Shown: in pieces, positions 44,485 to 55,300 of the stretch | Numbering within the stretch: position 1 is the stretch's first letter | Layout: the number at the start of each line of letters is the position of its first letter | Assembly (NCBI GenBank): GCA_946811695.1 | Contig: OX328126.1 | Span: forward strand, 89,767,577-89,831,576 | Length of the DNA: 64,000 nt | Source: Gonocerus acuteangulatus | Lineage: Eukaryota; Arthropoda; Insecta; Hemiptera; Coreidae | Reading direction: 5' to 3' | The notes under the pieces: model-generated | What the model was told of the DNA's origin: nothing | What the model saw: only the letters and a program-made list of their open reading frames with translations | Database searches by the model: none | Program-made: the position numbers and the translations under genes

Positions 44485-45390
44485 TAAGGAGGATACTGTG
44501 GTTCAAAAAGGCCACAGCCTCTACAACTTCACCGATTTCAATGCATTTGTAAGGAGGATACTGTGGTTCAAAAAGGCCACAGCCTCTACAACTTCACCGA
44601 TTTCAATGCATTTGTAAGGAGGATACTGTGGTTCAAAAAGGCCACAGCCTCTACAACTTCACCGATTTCAATGCATTTGTAAGGAGGATACTGTGGTTCA
44701 AAAATGCCACAGCCTCTACAACTTCACCGATTTCAATGCATTTGTAAGGAGGATACTGTGGTTCAAAAAGGCCACAGCCTCTACAACTTCACCGATTTCA
44801 ATGCATTTGTAAGGAGGATACTGTGGTTCAAAAAGGCCACAGCCTCTACAACTTCACGGATTTCAATGCATTTGTAAGGAGGATACTGTGGTTCAAAAAG
44901 GCCACAGCCTCTACAACTTCACCGATTTCAATGCATTTGTAAGGAGGATACTGTGGTTCAAAAAGGCCACAGCCTCTACAACTTCACCGATCTCAATGCA
45001 TTTGTAAGGAGGATACTGTGGTTCAAAAAGGCCACAGCCTCTACAACTTCACCGATTTCAATGCATTTGTAAGGAGGATACTGTGGTTCAAAAAGGCCAC
45101 AGCCTCTACAACTTCGCCGATTTCAATGCATTTGTAAGGAGGATACTGTGGTTCAAAAAGGCCACAGCCTCTACAACTTCACCGATTTCAATGCATTTGT
45201 AAGGAGGATACTGTGGTTCAAAAAGGCCACAGCCTCTACAACTTCGCCGATTTCAATGCATTTGTAAGGAGGATACTGTGGTTCAAAAAGGCCACAGCCT
45301 CTACAACTTCACCGATCTCAATGCATTTGTAAGGAGGATAGTGTGGTTCAAAAAGGCCACAGCCTCTACAACTTCACCGATTTCAATGCA
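44478..45390. repeat. Minisatellite, 14 x 65 bp
   Basis: Unit: gcatttgtaaggaggatact, gtggttcaaaaaggccacag, cctctacaacttcaccgatt, tcaat. Each unit holds the hairpin CTGTGG...CCACAG. Units differ by single bases (44705, 44856, 45115, 45350). The sister transposons have one such unit. Confidence 0.97.
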
Positions 45391-45547
45391 TTTTTTTAAA
45401 ATGAAAGCTAATAAAATGTACAACTGTCAATTCACATTTTAGATTTTTTCTTTCCCTTGTTTATTACATTACGTGGAAAGATCTTTATAAACTTCTAGCT
45501 ACCTTTCTAATAAATAATTTTAAAATCTGAATACTAATGTTTCTCTT

Positions 45548-45588
45548 ATCGTAGTGTAACAGTTAAAAATTGACTGTTACACTACGAT
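45548..45588. repeat. 16 bp perfect stem-loop
   Basis: atcgtagtgtaacagt, a 9-base loop, then the exact inverse. It is present but worn at 47265-47305. Confidence 0.9.
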
Positions 45589-45899
45589 TTTTTTTTCTGG
45601 ACTGATTTACTTCCAGAAGATTGATTGGCCTCTCAACTCCTCCTTAATACCTCCAACATTCAACCTAATCGAAGGTTTCTATGCTTATTAGGTGGTATTT
45701 ATTAAATCAATCACGCATTTACACTTCACTACGAGTTCTTTACTGATGAGCTGTGACTAAATCGAATCGGATCAGTTCACGACCAACGTAGGCATCACTT
45801 CGGCCGCTGATGGCCGTTGTCGGTTAAACGAAATCGGATTGGACCGGAACGGGAGAAATACGGGTCCAATTTAGGTGCAACCTAAGTCTTCAACTATTA

Positions 45900-46102
45900 T
45901 TTATTTATTTAAATTTTAACGTCCACTATCATTTTTGGAATTTTGGGACGGATCTACAGGTTTCCACCCTTTTCTAGCCATGATAGGGCTAATGCATCTT
46001 TTTTTCCAAAGAAAAGCCACCACCCCATAGTGAGAATCGAACCCACGCCCCCTAGGCAAGGAGTGTTAAGTGCTCACGCCTTAAAAGTCACGGCCTTTGG
46101 GC
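45900..46102 (-). mobile_element. SINE family 3 (class II tRNA-like head)
   Basis: Minus strand: ggccgtgacttttaaggcgt, gagcacttaacactccttgc, gtgggttcgattctcac. It has a ttaaggcg A-box part, a long variable-arm-like region and a B box, as in Leu/Ser tRNAs. The tail is (AAAT)n at the left. Target duplication CTTCAAC(T/A)ATTA at 45888-45899 and 46103-46114. Confidence 0.75.
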
Positions 46103-46114
46103 CTTCAACAATTA

Positions 46115-46654
46115 AACCTACTGTAAGGATATATATATAAAGGAGAGAATAAACGCGCTAAAAGTGAGAGGAGGTCGGACATACACACAGACACTACGGT
46201 TTCCCGTTTATTACTGACCACAAATGATTATGACCCAACTAGCAGGGACTGCGTCTTATTGCGTTTATTCTGGTCAGGGAAAGTCACTTTTTTTTTCCTT
46301 TTTAATGCAGACATTTCATTTAGATACTGCATTTTTTGCAAAACAAAATAAGAGAAAGCCCTAAAAAATTCATTTACTCACTACTTCACTTTCAGTTGTT
46401 AACTTATAGTCAACAGATAAAAAAATTCAAAGAGAAACTCTTAAACGTTACAACGTAAAATATTTCGTAATATTTTCTTTGCACAGACATTCTTGATAGT
46501 AAAACCTAAATAACCGATTAATGAAAAGTCAAATCATATGGATAGAACTTCTAAATACAACCAAAGCACGAATTAGTCAAGCCTTTTGGGTTTAATTGGT
46601 TTTTGAATTCCAGCAGATTGGACTCAGAAATTCCAAGGACTTATTTAATATATT
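46115..46654. other. Mostly unassigned; worn Helitron-like 5' end near 46225
   Basis: 46225-46262 (gacccaactagcagggactg, cgtcttattgcg) resembles the subfamily start. The rest is not recognised. Confidence 0.3.
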
Positions 46655-46777
46655 TTTTTTTTTTACGGTGCGTCGGCATCTAGGTCACTAGCACCAGACT
46701 ATCTATATATATGTAGCCCATTGCTGAAAAATATCCACCTTCCATAGACGGGACTCGATCCCATCATATTTCCCGCA
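46655..46777 (-). mobile_element. SINE-like copy, truncated by the next transposon
   Basis: A T run, then acggtgcgtcggcatctagg (the reversed 3' domain of SINE family 1), then a different body with the B-box-like gggactcgatccc. It is cut at 46778 by the TIR element. Confidence 0.55.
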
Positions 46778-47548
46778 TTAGGGGGCACTTACATTGGACC
46801 CGATCCGATCCGATAGCCGCCGACTGTCGAAAGAAAAACAAACACATGCATCTCAATGGAGGTGCCTACATTGGTCCCGACCCGACCCGATATGCCGATT
46901 CTCGGTTCAAACTTGTCTGTTTCTAGACCGATTTCGGACCGACGACGCAAAATGGCGCCAATCGACATATTGTGTTTCAAAAAGGTCTACAGCCACTACA
47001 TCTTAACCGATTTCAATGCATTTTTTTTTTTATTTTTTTTTTTTTTTTTTTTTTTTTTAATGAAAGCTAATAAAATTTAGAACCACTTTGTCAATTCACA
47101 TTTTTGGTTTTTGTTTCCCTTATTTGTTAAATTCCGAGGAAAGATGTTTATAACCATCCAATGTTTATAACCTTCCAGTGTATAAAACGTTCCAATGCGT
47201 ATAACCTTCTAGCTACTTTTCTTATAAATAATATTAAAATATGAATACTAATGCTTCTCTTATCGAAGTGTGACAGTTAAAAATTAACTGTTACACTAAG
47301 ATTTATTTTTTAGGGACTGATATACTTCCAGAAGATTGATTGGCCTCTCAACTCCTCTTTCGTAACTCCAACATTCAGCCTAATCGAAAGTTTCTATGCT
47401 TATTAGGTGGTATTTCCTAAATGAATCACTCATTTTCACTTCACAACGAGCTCATTAATGTCTCACGTCGGCAGGTATCGGTCGAACGAAATCGGATTGG
47501 GTCGGATCAGATCGGGAGAGATACGGGTCCAGTGTAGGTGCACCTTAA
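46778..47548 (+). mobile_element. TIR transposon copy 2
   Basis: ttagggggcacttacattgg ... ccagtgtaggtgcaccttaa. Interior order as in copy 1 but with one unit of the 65 bp block (46975-47020), and a long T run at 47022-47059. Confidence 0.75.
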
Positions 47549-48215
47549 GGCTACACCTTCATTGGACCTTTATTTCTCCCGACCCGATCCGATCGGATTT
47601 CGTTTGATCGACAGCGGCCGACGTGAGTGCCTACATTGGTCTCGACCCGATCCGATCCGATTTAGTCATAGCTCGTCAGTAATGACCTCGTAGGGAAACC
47701 TTTAATAAGGTTGAATGTTGGAGGTATGAGAAGTATTGGTATTCATATTTTAAAATTATTTATAAGAAAGGTAACTAGATGGTTATAAGCATTGGAAGGT
47801 TATAAATATTAGAAGGTTATAAACATTGAAAGGTTATAGACGTTGGATGGTTATAAACATCTTTCCACGCAATTTAATGAACAAGGGAAAGTAAAAACAA
47901 AAATTTGAATTGAAAAAGTTGTTTTAAATTTGGTTTCCTTTGATATAAAAAAAAAAAAACCATTGAAATCGGTTAAGATTTAGAACCTGTAGACCTTTTT
48001 GAAACACAATATGTGGGTTGGCGCCATTTTGCTTCGTCGGTCCGAAATCGGTCAAGAAACAAACATGTTTGAATGGCCAAGAATCGGTGGCCGTTGGATT
48101 GGATCGGGTCGGGACCAATGTAGGCACCTCCATTGAGATGCATGTGTTTGTTTTTCTTCCGAGAGTCGGTGGCTATCGGATCGGATCGGAAGGGTCCAGT
48201 GTAGGTGCACACTTA
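47545..48215 (-). mobile_element. TIR transposon copy 3, inverted and abutting copy 2
   Basis: Left aaggctacaccttcattgga, right gggtccagtgtaggtgcaca. The interior is the reverse of copy 2 (aatcggttaagatttagaac, gtagacctttttgaaacaca). Shares ttaagg with copy 2 at the joint. Confidence 0.75.
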
Positions 48216-48844
48216 GACGGAAAGGAGAAAACCTGCTTCATTGAGGTGTTTTTTTTCTTTTCTAAATTTCATCTGATATAGATATATCTAAGATTGGTTG
48301 AAAAACCGAAAGCTCCCGAAGCTGTAAATGTATGTCGTGCTCTGCTTCATCCGAATATAGGTTAGATTCTTTTAAGAAGCTCCAAGAAAGTAAAATTATA
48401 ATTTATCAGTCATGCTCTGTATTTAATTACTCCGCTATATAAAATCTAGATCAATTTCATCTCGTTTTAATTAAGCATTTGGAATTTCCATGATAGAATG
48501 AAAGTTCGAGCAGTGCCTTCTTGATGAACTCCACTACCCCTACTTGTTAACGCTTTATTACACCCCAATCAAACACATATTTAAAAAAAAAAATCAGAAA
48601 TTCGCCTATCAACGTTTCGTTACAGATAATTCATCAATCATTCACATCACATGTCAGCAATTAAATACACCAATTAGGTTTCTTATATAAAAATAAAATT
48701 AAAAAAAGAAATCATGATGAGATATAATTTGTAAATACTTTCTCCTTTCTGCCCACCTCAAGTTTGGAAGAAGGGAAATGAGATCAAACATCGAGCCAAT
48801 GTAATTCAATCCGTTTTAGAACATTCTCTAGGGATCCAGATTTA

Positions 48845-48845
<1 letters not shown>
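48216..48845. other. No recognised feature
   Basis: AT-rich, nothing recognised. Confidence 0.4.

Positions 48846-48846
<1 letters not shown>

Positions 48847-48892
<46 letters not shown>
48847..48892. repeat. (TA)n microsatellite
   Basis: About 22 TA units. Confidence 0.97.
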
Positions 48893-48896
<4 letters not shown>

Positions 48897-48915
48897 CCCA
48901 TATAAAAAAAAAGGG

Positions 48916-48960
48916 TACAAATATGTGACATGGTAAAGGACACCATGTCACATATTTGTA
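48916..48960. repeat. 19 bp perfect stem-loop
   Basis: tacaaatatgtgacatggt, loop aaaggac, then the exact inverse. A related gtgtcctttac occurs at 49320. Confidence 0.92.
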
Positions 48961-49060
48961 TAGGTTCAGGAGAGCCAATTTTCTATAACTTTGAACTATG
49001 AAAATTTCTTTCTTCGTTACTTATAGAAACAGTCTAAAGAAAATGTTTCACAGTGTTATT

Positions 49061-49137
49061 AGCATTGATAGGCATTTGGAAGTATTGATCATAGTCATAG
49101 TCATTGATAGGTATTTGGAAGTATTGATCATAGTCAA
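49061..49137. repeat. 39 bp tandem duplication
   Basis: cattgatagg(c/t)atttgga then agtattgatcatagtc is present twice, at 49063 and 49102. Confidence 0.9.
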
Positions 49138-49448
49138 ACAAAACCAAATCCTCCACATTATGTATTTTATCTCTTATGAAAACAGGCATGATTTTAATTT
49201 TCACTGTCGTAATTTCGTTATATATGGGAACAGGAAATAGTGACCTACACCATTATATGGATCGTAAAATCCATATTAAGAACATGTTGTTAAGTCAAAT
49301 AATAAAAACAATATTCACGGTGTCCTTTACCCCGGGGTACAGGTATATATTTGTCTGTTTGCTCTCCGACAAATATATAAGCAGTGTAGGTACGTACCAA
49401 TTCCACCATACTGTTCTAATGTGACCCCATTTTACCGAATGTATTATA

Positions 49449-49628
49449 GTGTCTTCGTTCGTGGGTTGCATCCGGAGTACCAGGCCCTCCCTAGGCCCAC
49501 CCAGCGTTTAATTAATTTATTAAAGGGGAACGACAACAAAAATTAGGCGGCCGCTGAGTGCCGTATGGTCGGGAATCAGAACCCTCTACACTTCTGCGCC
49601 TTCGGGCTCTTTTCCCCGTTACTGAACT
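49449..49628 (+). mobile_element. SINE family 2, 5'-truncated copy
   Basis: gtgtcttcgttcgtgggttg, ccctaggcccacccagc, gagtgccgtatggtc and cgggctcttttccccg match the body of the copies at 23434-23780 and 60141-60480 in the opposite direction. The tRNA head is missing. Confidence 0.7.
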
Positions 49629-49629
49629 G

Positions 49630-49636
<7 letters not shown>

Positions 49637-49699
<63 letters not shown>
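49637..49699. repeat. (TA)n microsatellite
   Basis: About 31 TA units. Confidence 0.97.
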
Positions 49700-49701
<2 letters not shown>

Positions 49702-49739
49702 GGTCCTCTGTTAATTTTTTTACTTACATAACTAGGTTC

Positions 49740-50492
49740 TATATGCGTCATCCATTTCCAAAAGGACCTATGTCCACAAAATTTCGAGAATGAGATTTTG
49801 GAACCACGGGATTAAGCTTCTTCCGCTCTTTCCAGTGAATAAAATATTAAAGCCTTAAAAAGACTTTTATCCTATGAAAAACACTTTTGAAAATCATAAA
49901 CAGACGCCTGATATACCAATAAGGAAGAAAAAAAAACAGATGTAGCGAAACTACTTACTCTGGCTTTTGGAACAGCCTGACAGAATCTTCCAAAGTTGCA
50001 GTTCTACAAATTACTTTTCCAGAATATAGAAGAAGTTGATGGGAGCGATTCAGAGGACCAAGACTGTGAGATGGAATATAGTGAAGTTGTGTAAAATAAC
50101 TTAAAACTTTTTGATTTAATAGCATCTATCTTTTTACTATTTATTTTGTTTAACAGTAAATAAACATAATGATTACTTGACAAATTACACTATTCATTGT
50201 TAAACCATTGTACAAAATCAAAATGGACCATGTCCATTTTAAACAGTTCCAAAGTGAACCTTGTCGAGCATGAAGTTCCAAAACGGCCCATGTCCAAAAT
50301 ATTATTTACTTTTTAATAAAAACTATTCTAGTAAAAGGGTAAAACGTCATGAAACCCTGTGTAGTAAAGCAATACCCTTTAAAGAAACAAAACGTTCAAC
50401 GGAAATTAAAAACATTAGATACTGTAATAGTTTTTCGTTTTCTCAGCAATTAGCTTTCATGGACATAGCTCCTTTTGGAAAAAGATGACTCA
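49740..50492 (+). mobile_element. TIR transposon with C-terminal coding remnant
   Basis: Left tatgcgtcatccatttccaa, right the diverged inverse ttggaaaaagatgactcata, with TA flanks. Words ggacc(t)atgtcca recur inside. Positions 49915-50091 read RKKKKTDVAKLLTLAFGTA, a TGA, QNLPKLQFYKLLFQNIEE and an acidic end VDGSDSEDQDCEMEYSEVV then TAA. This looks like the tail of an unidentified transposase with one nonsense codon. Confidence 0.5.
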
Positions 50493-50514
50493 TATACAAC
50501 TATTGTTTAATTTG

Positions 50515-50920
50515 TCCATTAAAACCTTTACTTCAAATGCATGTAATCATGACTTACATGATTTACTGACAGAGGGTAGTCCATACATCGACATACTTCT
50601 TACACATCTCAAATCAACGCTCTTTTATTCCAAGATATAACCACATGTCTCCTCCAATCGAAATGATTTTTGTCCCTTTTTTTTATTTTTTTCATTTTTT
50701 TCTCTCTTTTTTTTCCCTTTTCTTCCATTAGTTTTTATTCTATATGAATAATTTTGTTGCCTTATAATTTCCTCTTGTCTTATTTTCTTTATTATTATTT
50801 TTTTTTATTATTACAATCAGACTGCGACATTAACGGACCTTGATTCTGCTATCCATATGAGCTTATCGATAAAGTCACGGAACTCATAATTAATCAAATA
50901 AATAAATAAATAAATAAATG
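50515..50920 (+). pseudogene. LINE 3' end
   Basis: Reads NHDLHDLLTEGSPYIDILL then THLKSTLFYSKI and a stop at 50639, the extreme C-terminus of the RNase-H-bearing LINE group. The 3' UTR is pyrimidine-rich (50670-50815), then gataaagtcacggaactcat and an (AAAT)n tail at 50900-50920. Confidence 0.75.
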
Positions 50921-51117
50921 CATGTAAAATATCTCTTAGCCGAATCCCAACCATTCCTTGAATCCTTACTATTAGAAAATATTCGACATGTTTTAAGAAA
51001 ATGGCAAAATACTGACACAATATATTTTAAATGGATAAAGGGACATTCGGGTGTTGAAGGCAATGAAATAGCTGATTACCAGGCCAATACAGCGTCAAGA
51101 CATCACTGCCCGTAGAA
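50921..51117 (+). pseudogene. LINE RNase H fragment, copy a
   Basis: LAESQPFLESLLLENIRHVL, RKWQNTDTIYFKWIKGHSG, VEGNEIADYQANTAS: the last helix and GHxGVEGNEIAD metal-binding region of a LINE RNase H. It stops at TAG 51115. It begins exactly after the tail of the previous LINE. Confidence 0.8.
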
Positions 51118-51187
51118 TGGAATCAAATATCAAAAGCACATTTAAAATATATAATCAATATACCACCTTTTATATTCTTCCCAAACC

Positions 51188-51965
51188 ATTTTAATTATCC
51201 TTCCTAATACCACTTTCTATATTGTTCCCTATACCAACATCCAAGTACTAATAGAAAATATTCGACAAGTTTTAATATTTTAATTATGCTTCCTAATACC
51301 ACATTCTATATTGTTCCCTATACCAACATCCAAGTACTAATACAAAATATTCGACAAGTTTTAATATTTTAATTATCCTTCCTAATACCACTTTCTATAT
51401 TGTTCCCTATACCAACATCCAAGTACTAATAGAAAATATTCGACAAGTTTTAATATTTTCATTATCCTTCCTAATACCACTTTCTATATTGTTCCCTATA
51501 CCAACATCCAAGTACTAATACAAAATATTCGACAAGTTTTAATATTTTAATTATCCTTCCTAATACCACTTTCTATATTGTTCCCTATACCAACATCCAA
51601 GTACTAATACAAAATATTCGACAAGTTTTAATATTTTAATTATCCTTCCTAATACCACTTTCTATATTGTTCCCTATACCAACATCCAAGTACTAATACA
51701 AAATATTCGACAAGTTTTAATATTTTAATTATCCTTCCTAATACCACTTTCTATATTGTTCCCTATACCAACATCCAAGTACTAATACAAAATATTCGAC
51801 AAGTTTTAATATTTTAATTATCCTTCCTAATACCACTTTCTATATTGTTCCCTATACCAACATCCAAGTACTAATACAAAATATTCGACAAGTTTTAATA
51901 TTTTAATTATCCTTCCTAATACCACTTACTATATTGTTCCCTATACCAACATCCAAGTATTCGAA
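51188..51965. repeat. Minisatellite, about 8.7 x 89 bp
   Basis: Unit: tatccttcctaataccactt, tctatattgttccctatacc, aacatccaagtactaataca, aaatattcgacaagttttaa, tattttaat. The piece aaatattcgaca(a/t)gtttta also occurs in the RNase H coding sequence on both sides (50979 and 51970), so the array grew from a duplicated RNase H segment. Confidence 0.95.
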
Positions 51966-52175
51966 TATCCAATATTCGACAAGTTTTAATAAAATGGCAA
52001 AATACATGAACTATATATTTTAAATGGATAATGAGACATTCGGGTGTTGAAGGAAATGAAATGGCCAATGCAGCATCAATACGCACTGCCCATAGAATAG
52101 AATAACATTTCAAAATCCCATATAAAGTATATATTAAAAATAGAATCGGTGGTAGAAAGGCAGCAAAAATGTAAT
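51966..52175 (+). pseudogene. LINE RNase H fragment, copy b
   Basis: NIRQVLIKWQNT, a TGA, TIYFKWIMRHSGVEGNEMA, then a 12 bp loss relative to copy a (no DYQA) and NAASIRTAHRIE. It extends further 3' than copy a (KIPYKVYIKNRIGGRKAAKM). More decayed than copy a (KGHSG is now MRHSG). Confidence 0.75.
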
Positions 52176-52226
52176 TCATCTACCAAAGGTTGCTACTTAT
52201 ACGCATTTATTCAAAATATACAAATA

Positions 52227-53519
52227 TCTATATATATAAAAATCACGTGTCTGTCTGTTTTTCTGTTTGTTTGTTCCTTATACAAATGCACACCGTTTGC
52301 CCGATTTTGACCAAACTTGGAATAATGGTAGGTCTTGATACGAGAAATCTCCTAGGCTAGGTCAAAAAAATCTACCAGCTGTCTGTCTGTATGTTTGTCC
52401 CTTATACAAACCCACACTGTTCGTCCGATTTTGACTAAAATCGGTACCTATGTGGATCTTAATCTGGGGAGTGTCGTAGGCTAAGTCAAAAACGTCTACC
52501 AGCTGTCTGTCTGTATGTTTGTCCCTTATACAAATCCACACCGTTTGACCGATTTTGACCAAACTTGGAATAATGGTAGGTCTTGATACGAGAAATCTCC
52601 TAGGCTAGGTCAAAAAAATCTACCAGCTGTCTGTCTGTATGTTTGTCCCTTATACAAACCCACACCGTTCGTCCGATTTTGACTAAAATCGGTACACATG
52701 TGGATCTTAATCTGGGGAGTGTCGTAGGCTAAGTCAAAAACGTCTACCAGCTGTCTGTCTGTATGTTTGTCCCTTATACAAATCCACACCGTTTGACCGA
52801 TTTTGACCAAACTTGGAATAATGGTAGGTCTTGGTACGAGAAATCTCCTAGGCTAGGTCAAAAAAATCTACCAGCTGTCTGTCTGTATGTTCGTCCCTTA
52901 TACAAATCCACACCGTTCGTCCGATTTTGACTAAACTCGGTACATATGTGGATCTTAATCTGGGGAGTGTCGTAGGCTAAGTCAAAAACGTCTACCAGCT
53001 GTCTGTCTGTATGTTTGCCCCTTATACAAATCCACACCGTTCGTCCGATTTTGACCAAACTTGGAATAATGGTAGGTCTTGATACGGCGATTGCCATAGG
53101 CTAGGTCAAAACGGCTACCATCTGTCTGTATGTTTGTTCTTTATAAGAAACCCACACCGTTTGACAGACTTTGATCAAACTGGGCACACAGGTTGGTCTT
53201 GATCAGGGGAGTGTCATAGGCCAGGTCAAAAACGTCTACCAGCTGCTGTCTGTATGTGCTTTTTTTTTTTAAATAAAAATTCACACTGTTAGACCGATTT
53301 TTCCCAAACTTGGCATACATGTATGTCTTGATACGGGGGGGGGGGGTGTTATAGGTTAGGTCAAAGTCGTCTAGGACTCCCAGTTGGGAGGTCACGGGTT
53401 CGAAAGAGTTACAGATTCGTGTTATTTGATTTTAATAATACTTATTTGGTTTCTAATTTATTTAGGCTTTTCTATATGCAGAAAGTAGGTGTAGCATGGC
53501 ACGCCGGGTAACAGCTAGA
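52227..53519 (-). mobile_element. GTTACCCGG-family element, with 248 bp dimeric units
   Basis: The right end is gcacgccgggtaacagctag (reversed start), the left end atatataaaaatcacgtgtc. In between are about ten units of about 124 bp. Positions 52362, 52610 and 52858 begin nearly identical stretches 248 bp apart, so alternate units form a dimer repeat. Non-coding; short frames are byproducts. Confidence 0.75.
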
Positions 53520-54045
53520 TTATAATAAATACATGCAAACATATTTTTACACAACAAAAGTACTGGCTTTACACTGGGCACTTGGCTTTTCTATCCTATC
53601 TTATTTATTTTAGTTCTGTCATCAATTGATGATAAAACGTAATCTTTTCCCGTAATATCTTCTCTAGTAATAATTCTCCTTATGTTTCCATGTTAAAATG
53701 TCCACAAGTATGTTGTGTCCGTGAGTGTATTGTGTTCTGTTCCGTTGACCCAACAAAAGGAAGTACCTTTTCGTTGGGTCAATTAACGAAAAATCAATTT
53801 CACTAAAGTGCTTTGATTATCCTTTTTTAAATATTGTTGTAAAAATTTGTGTGTTTTAGGTATTTCATAAGGTCATCAATGTACTGGCTACCATCGTTTA
53901 GTAAGTCGGTCAAGAAGTTGGGTAATTTCAATTTTGTCCTGAGTCTACACTCTGTCAGTATGTGCTTTATTGAGATGCCAGTATTGCAGTATGTACATGT
54001 CGGTCTGTCTTTTCTCGTCATAATGTAGGAGTGTGTCAGTCTATC
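53520..54045 (-). pseudogene. LINE C-terminal fragment and 3' UTR
   Basis: Minus strand 54021-53827: MTRKDRPTCTYCNTGISIKH, ILTECRLRTKLKLPNFLT, ending KHTNFYNNI. C-x2-C-x7-H-x4-C is intact. The rest, to about 53525, is presumed 3' UTR. Confidence 0.75.
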
Positions 54046-54900
54046 CTATTTAAATAGATTTAATATAAAAACAGAAAACACATCCCCCGGGACAGACACA
54101 CAGAACGGACAGCCCACCACGCCTATACTATACTTTTCAACGAATATAGAAATCAAATTAAAAACAAAATTAATTAGCCTATAAAAGAAAATGAATTATT
54201 GTTTGGTAATTACAAATCATTCACAACATTATGCAAAAATATTATACTACACTTAACATAATAATAGATTATGAATGAATTCCATTTTTATTGAAGTAAA
54301 GCGGACCTTACTGAAAAAGGTAATACTTTTTTTACTACTTCTTCAGAATAATTGATGTAATTTAATCTTATTATGATTTAATGTAATGTCGGAGTTCGTT
54401 CGTGTCGTATCTTAATAAAACTGCATTTTGTATAAGGAAATGTGTTATTTTTCTCCAAGTTTGTTTGTTTGGCAGTCGTCATTATGTGGCTATCTTCTGA
54501 AGTAGTATATAATTAATTATCTAATCAACACGTTGAGCGCCAAGCGGCACAATCGCACCGCCGTTAGATTAATTGCTGGGGCCTAGGCAGTCCACAGGCT
54601 AGGCCTGCTCACACCCCTTAATACGATTTTTTATGCCATGGGCCCGCCCGCCGTGGTTGATTTCAAGGCACTGGTTGCGACCAATTACCTACTAACGTAA
54701 TTGGCACATTTTTTTACGTACGTAGACCACCCAACAAAAAGAGACACACTTGTTGGTGATTGATTTAAATTATGTGAAAATTTGGCGTTTTTATTATGCC
54801 ACAATAGACGTTTTCCTTTGCTCGTCGTGGCCAGTAAGCAAGTAGGTACATGATAACGCTTCTGGTTTGTGGCTGAGAATAAAATTGGTATGCACATGTT
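54046..54900. other. No recognised feature
   Basis: 54535-54680 is GC-richer; no repeat or protein recognised. Confidence 0.35.
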
Positions 54901-54908
54901 GTTATGCT

Positions 54909-54980
<72 letters not shown>
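54909..54980. repeat. (CT)n(TA)n compound microsatellite
   Basis: CT to 54938, then TA. Confidence 0.97.
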
Positions 54981-54987
<7 letters not shown>

Positions 54988-55300
54988 ATAGCTTACTGAA
55001 AAGAATTAGAAAGGCTGGGTAGGTAGAAGCATTTTGAGAACTTCCTTGACCATTCCTCTGGTCAGAGCTCCGGTGAAGTCTGTTTTCGAAAAGAAATATA
55101 TATATAGTGAGTGGAATTAAAAGCTCGCCTTGCGGGTGCAGAAAGTGGAAACCACATGATTTCCCAGAGACACGAAAGAAGCTTCAACTACTGTCAGACA
55201 GAGTGCTCTGCTTTCCCGCATTCCAGCGGTGTCTTCACGTATCTCTTTGTCTAACCTCTTTTCTCTCGATAGCTCACTCTCATTTATGTAATGACGATAT

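Larger units (their letters stand above)
44065..45885 (+). mobile_element. TIR transposon copy 1, with embedded 65 bp array
   Basis: Ends ttaggctgcacctacattgg and (reversed) ttaggttgcacctaaattgg match at 18 of 20 bases. Subterminal words cccgatcc and gtgcctacactggtcc are shared with the copies at 46778-47548 and 47545-48215. It contains a nested small inverted repeat (44256-44484), the 65 bp array and a 16 bp-stem hairpin (45548-45588). Class unknown (PIF/Harbinger-like guess). No protein. Confidence 0.75.
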
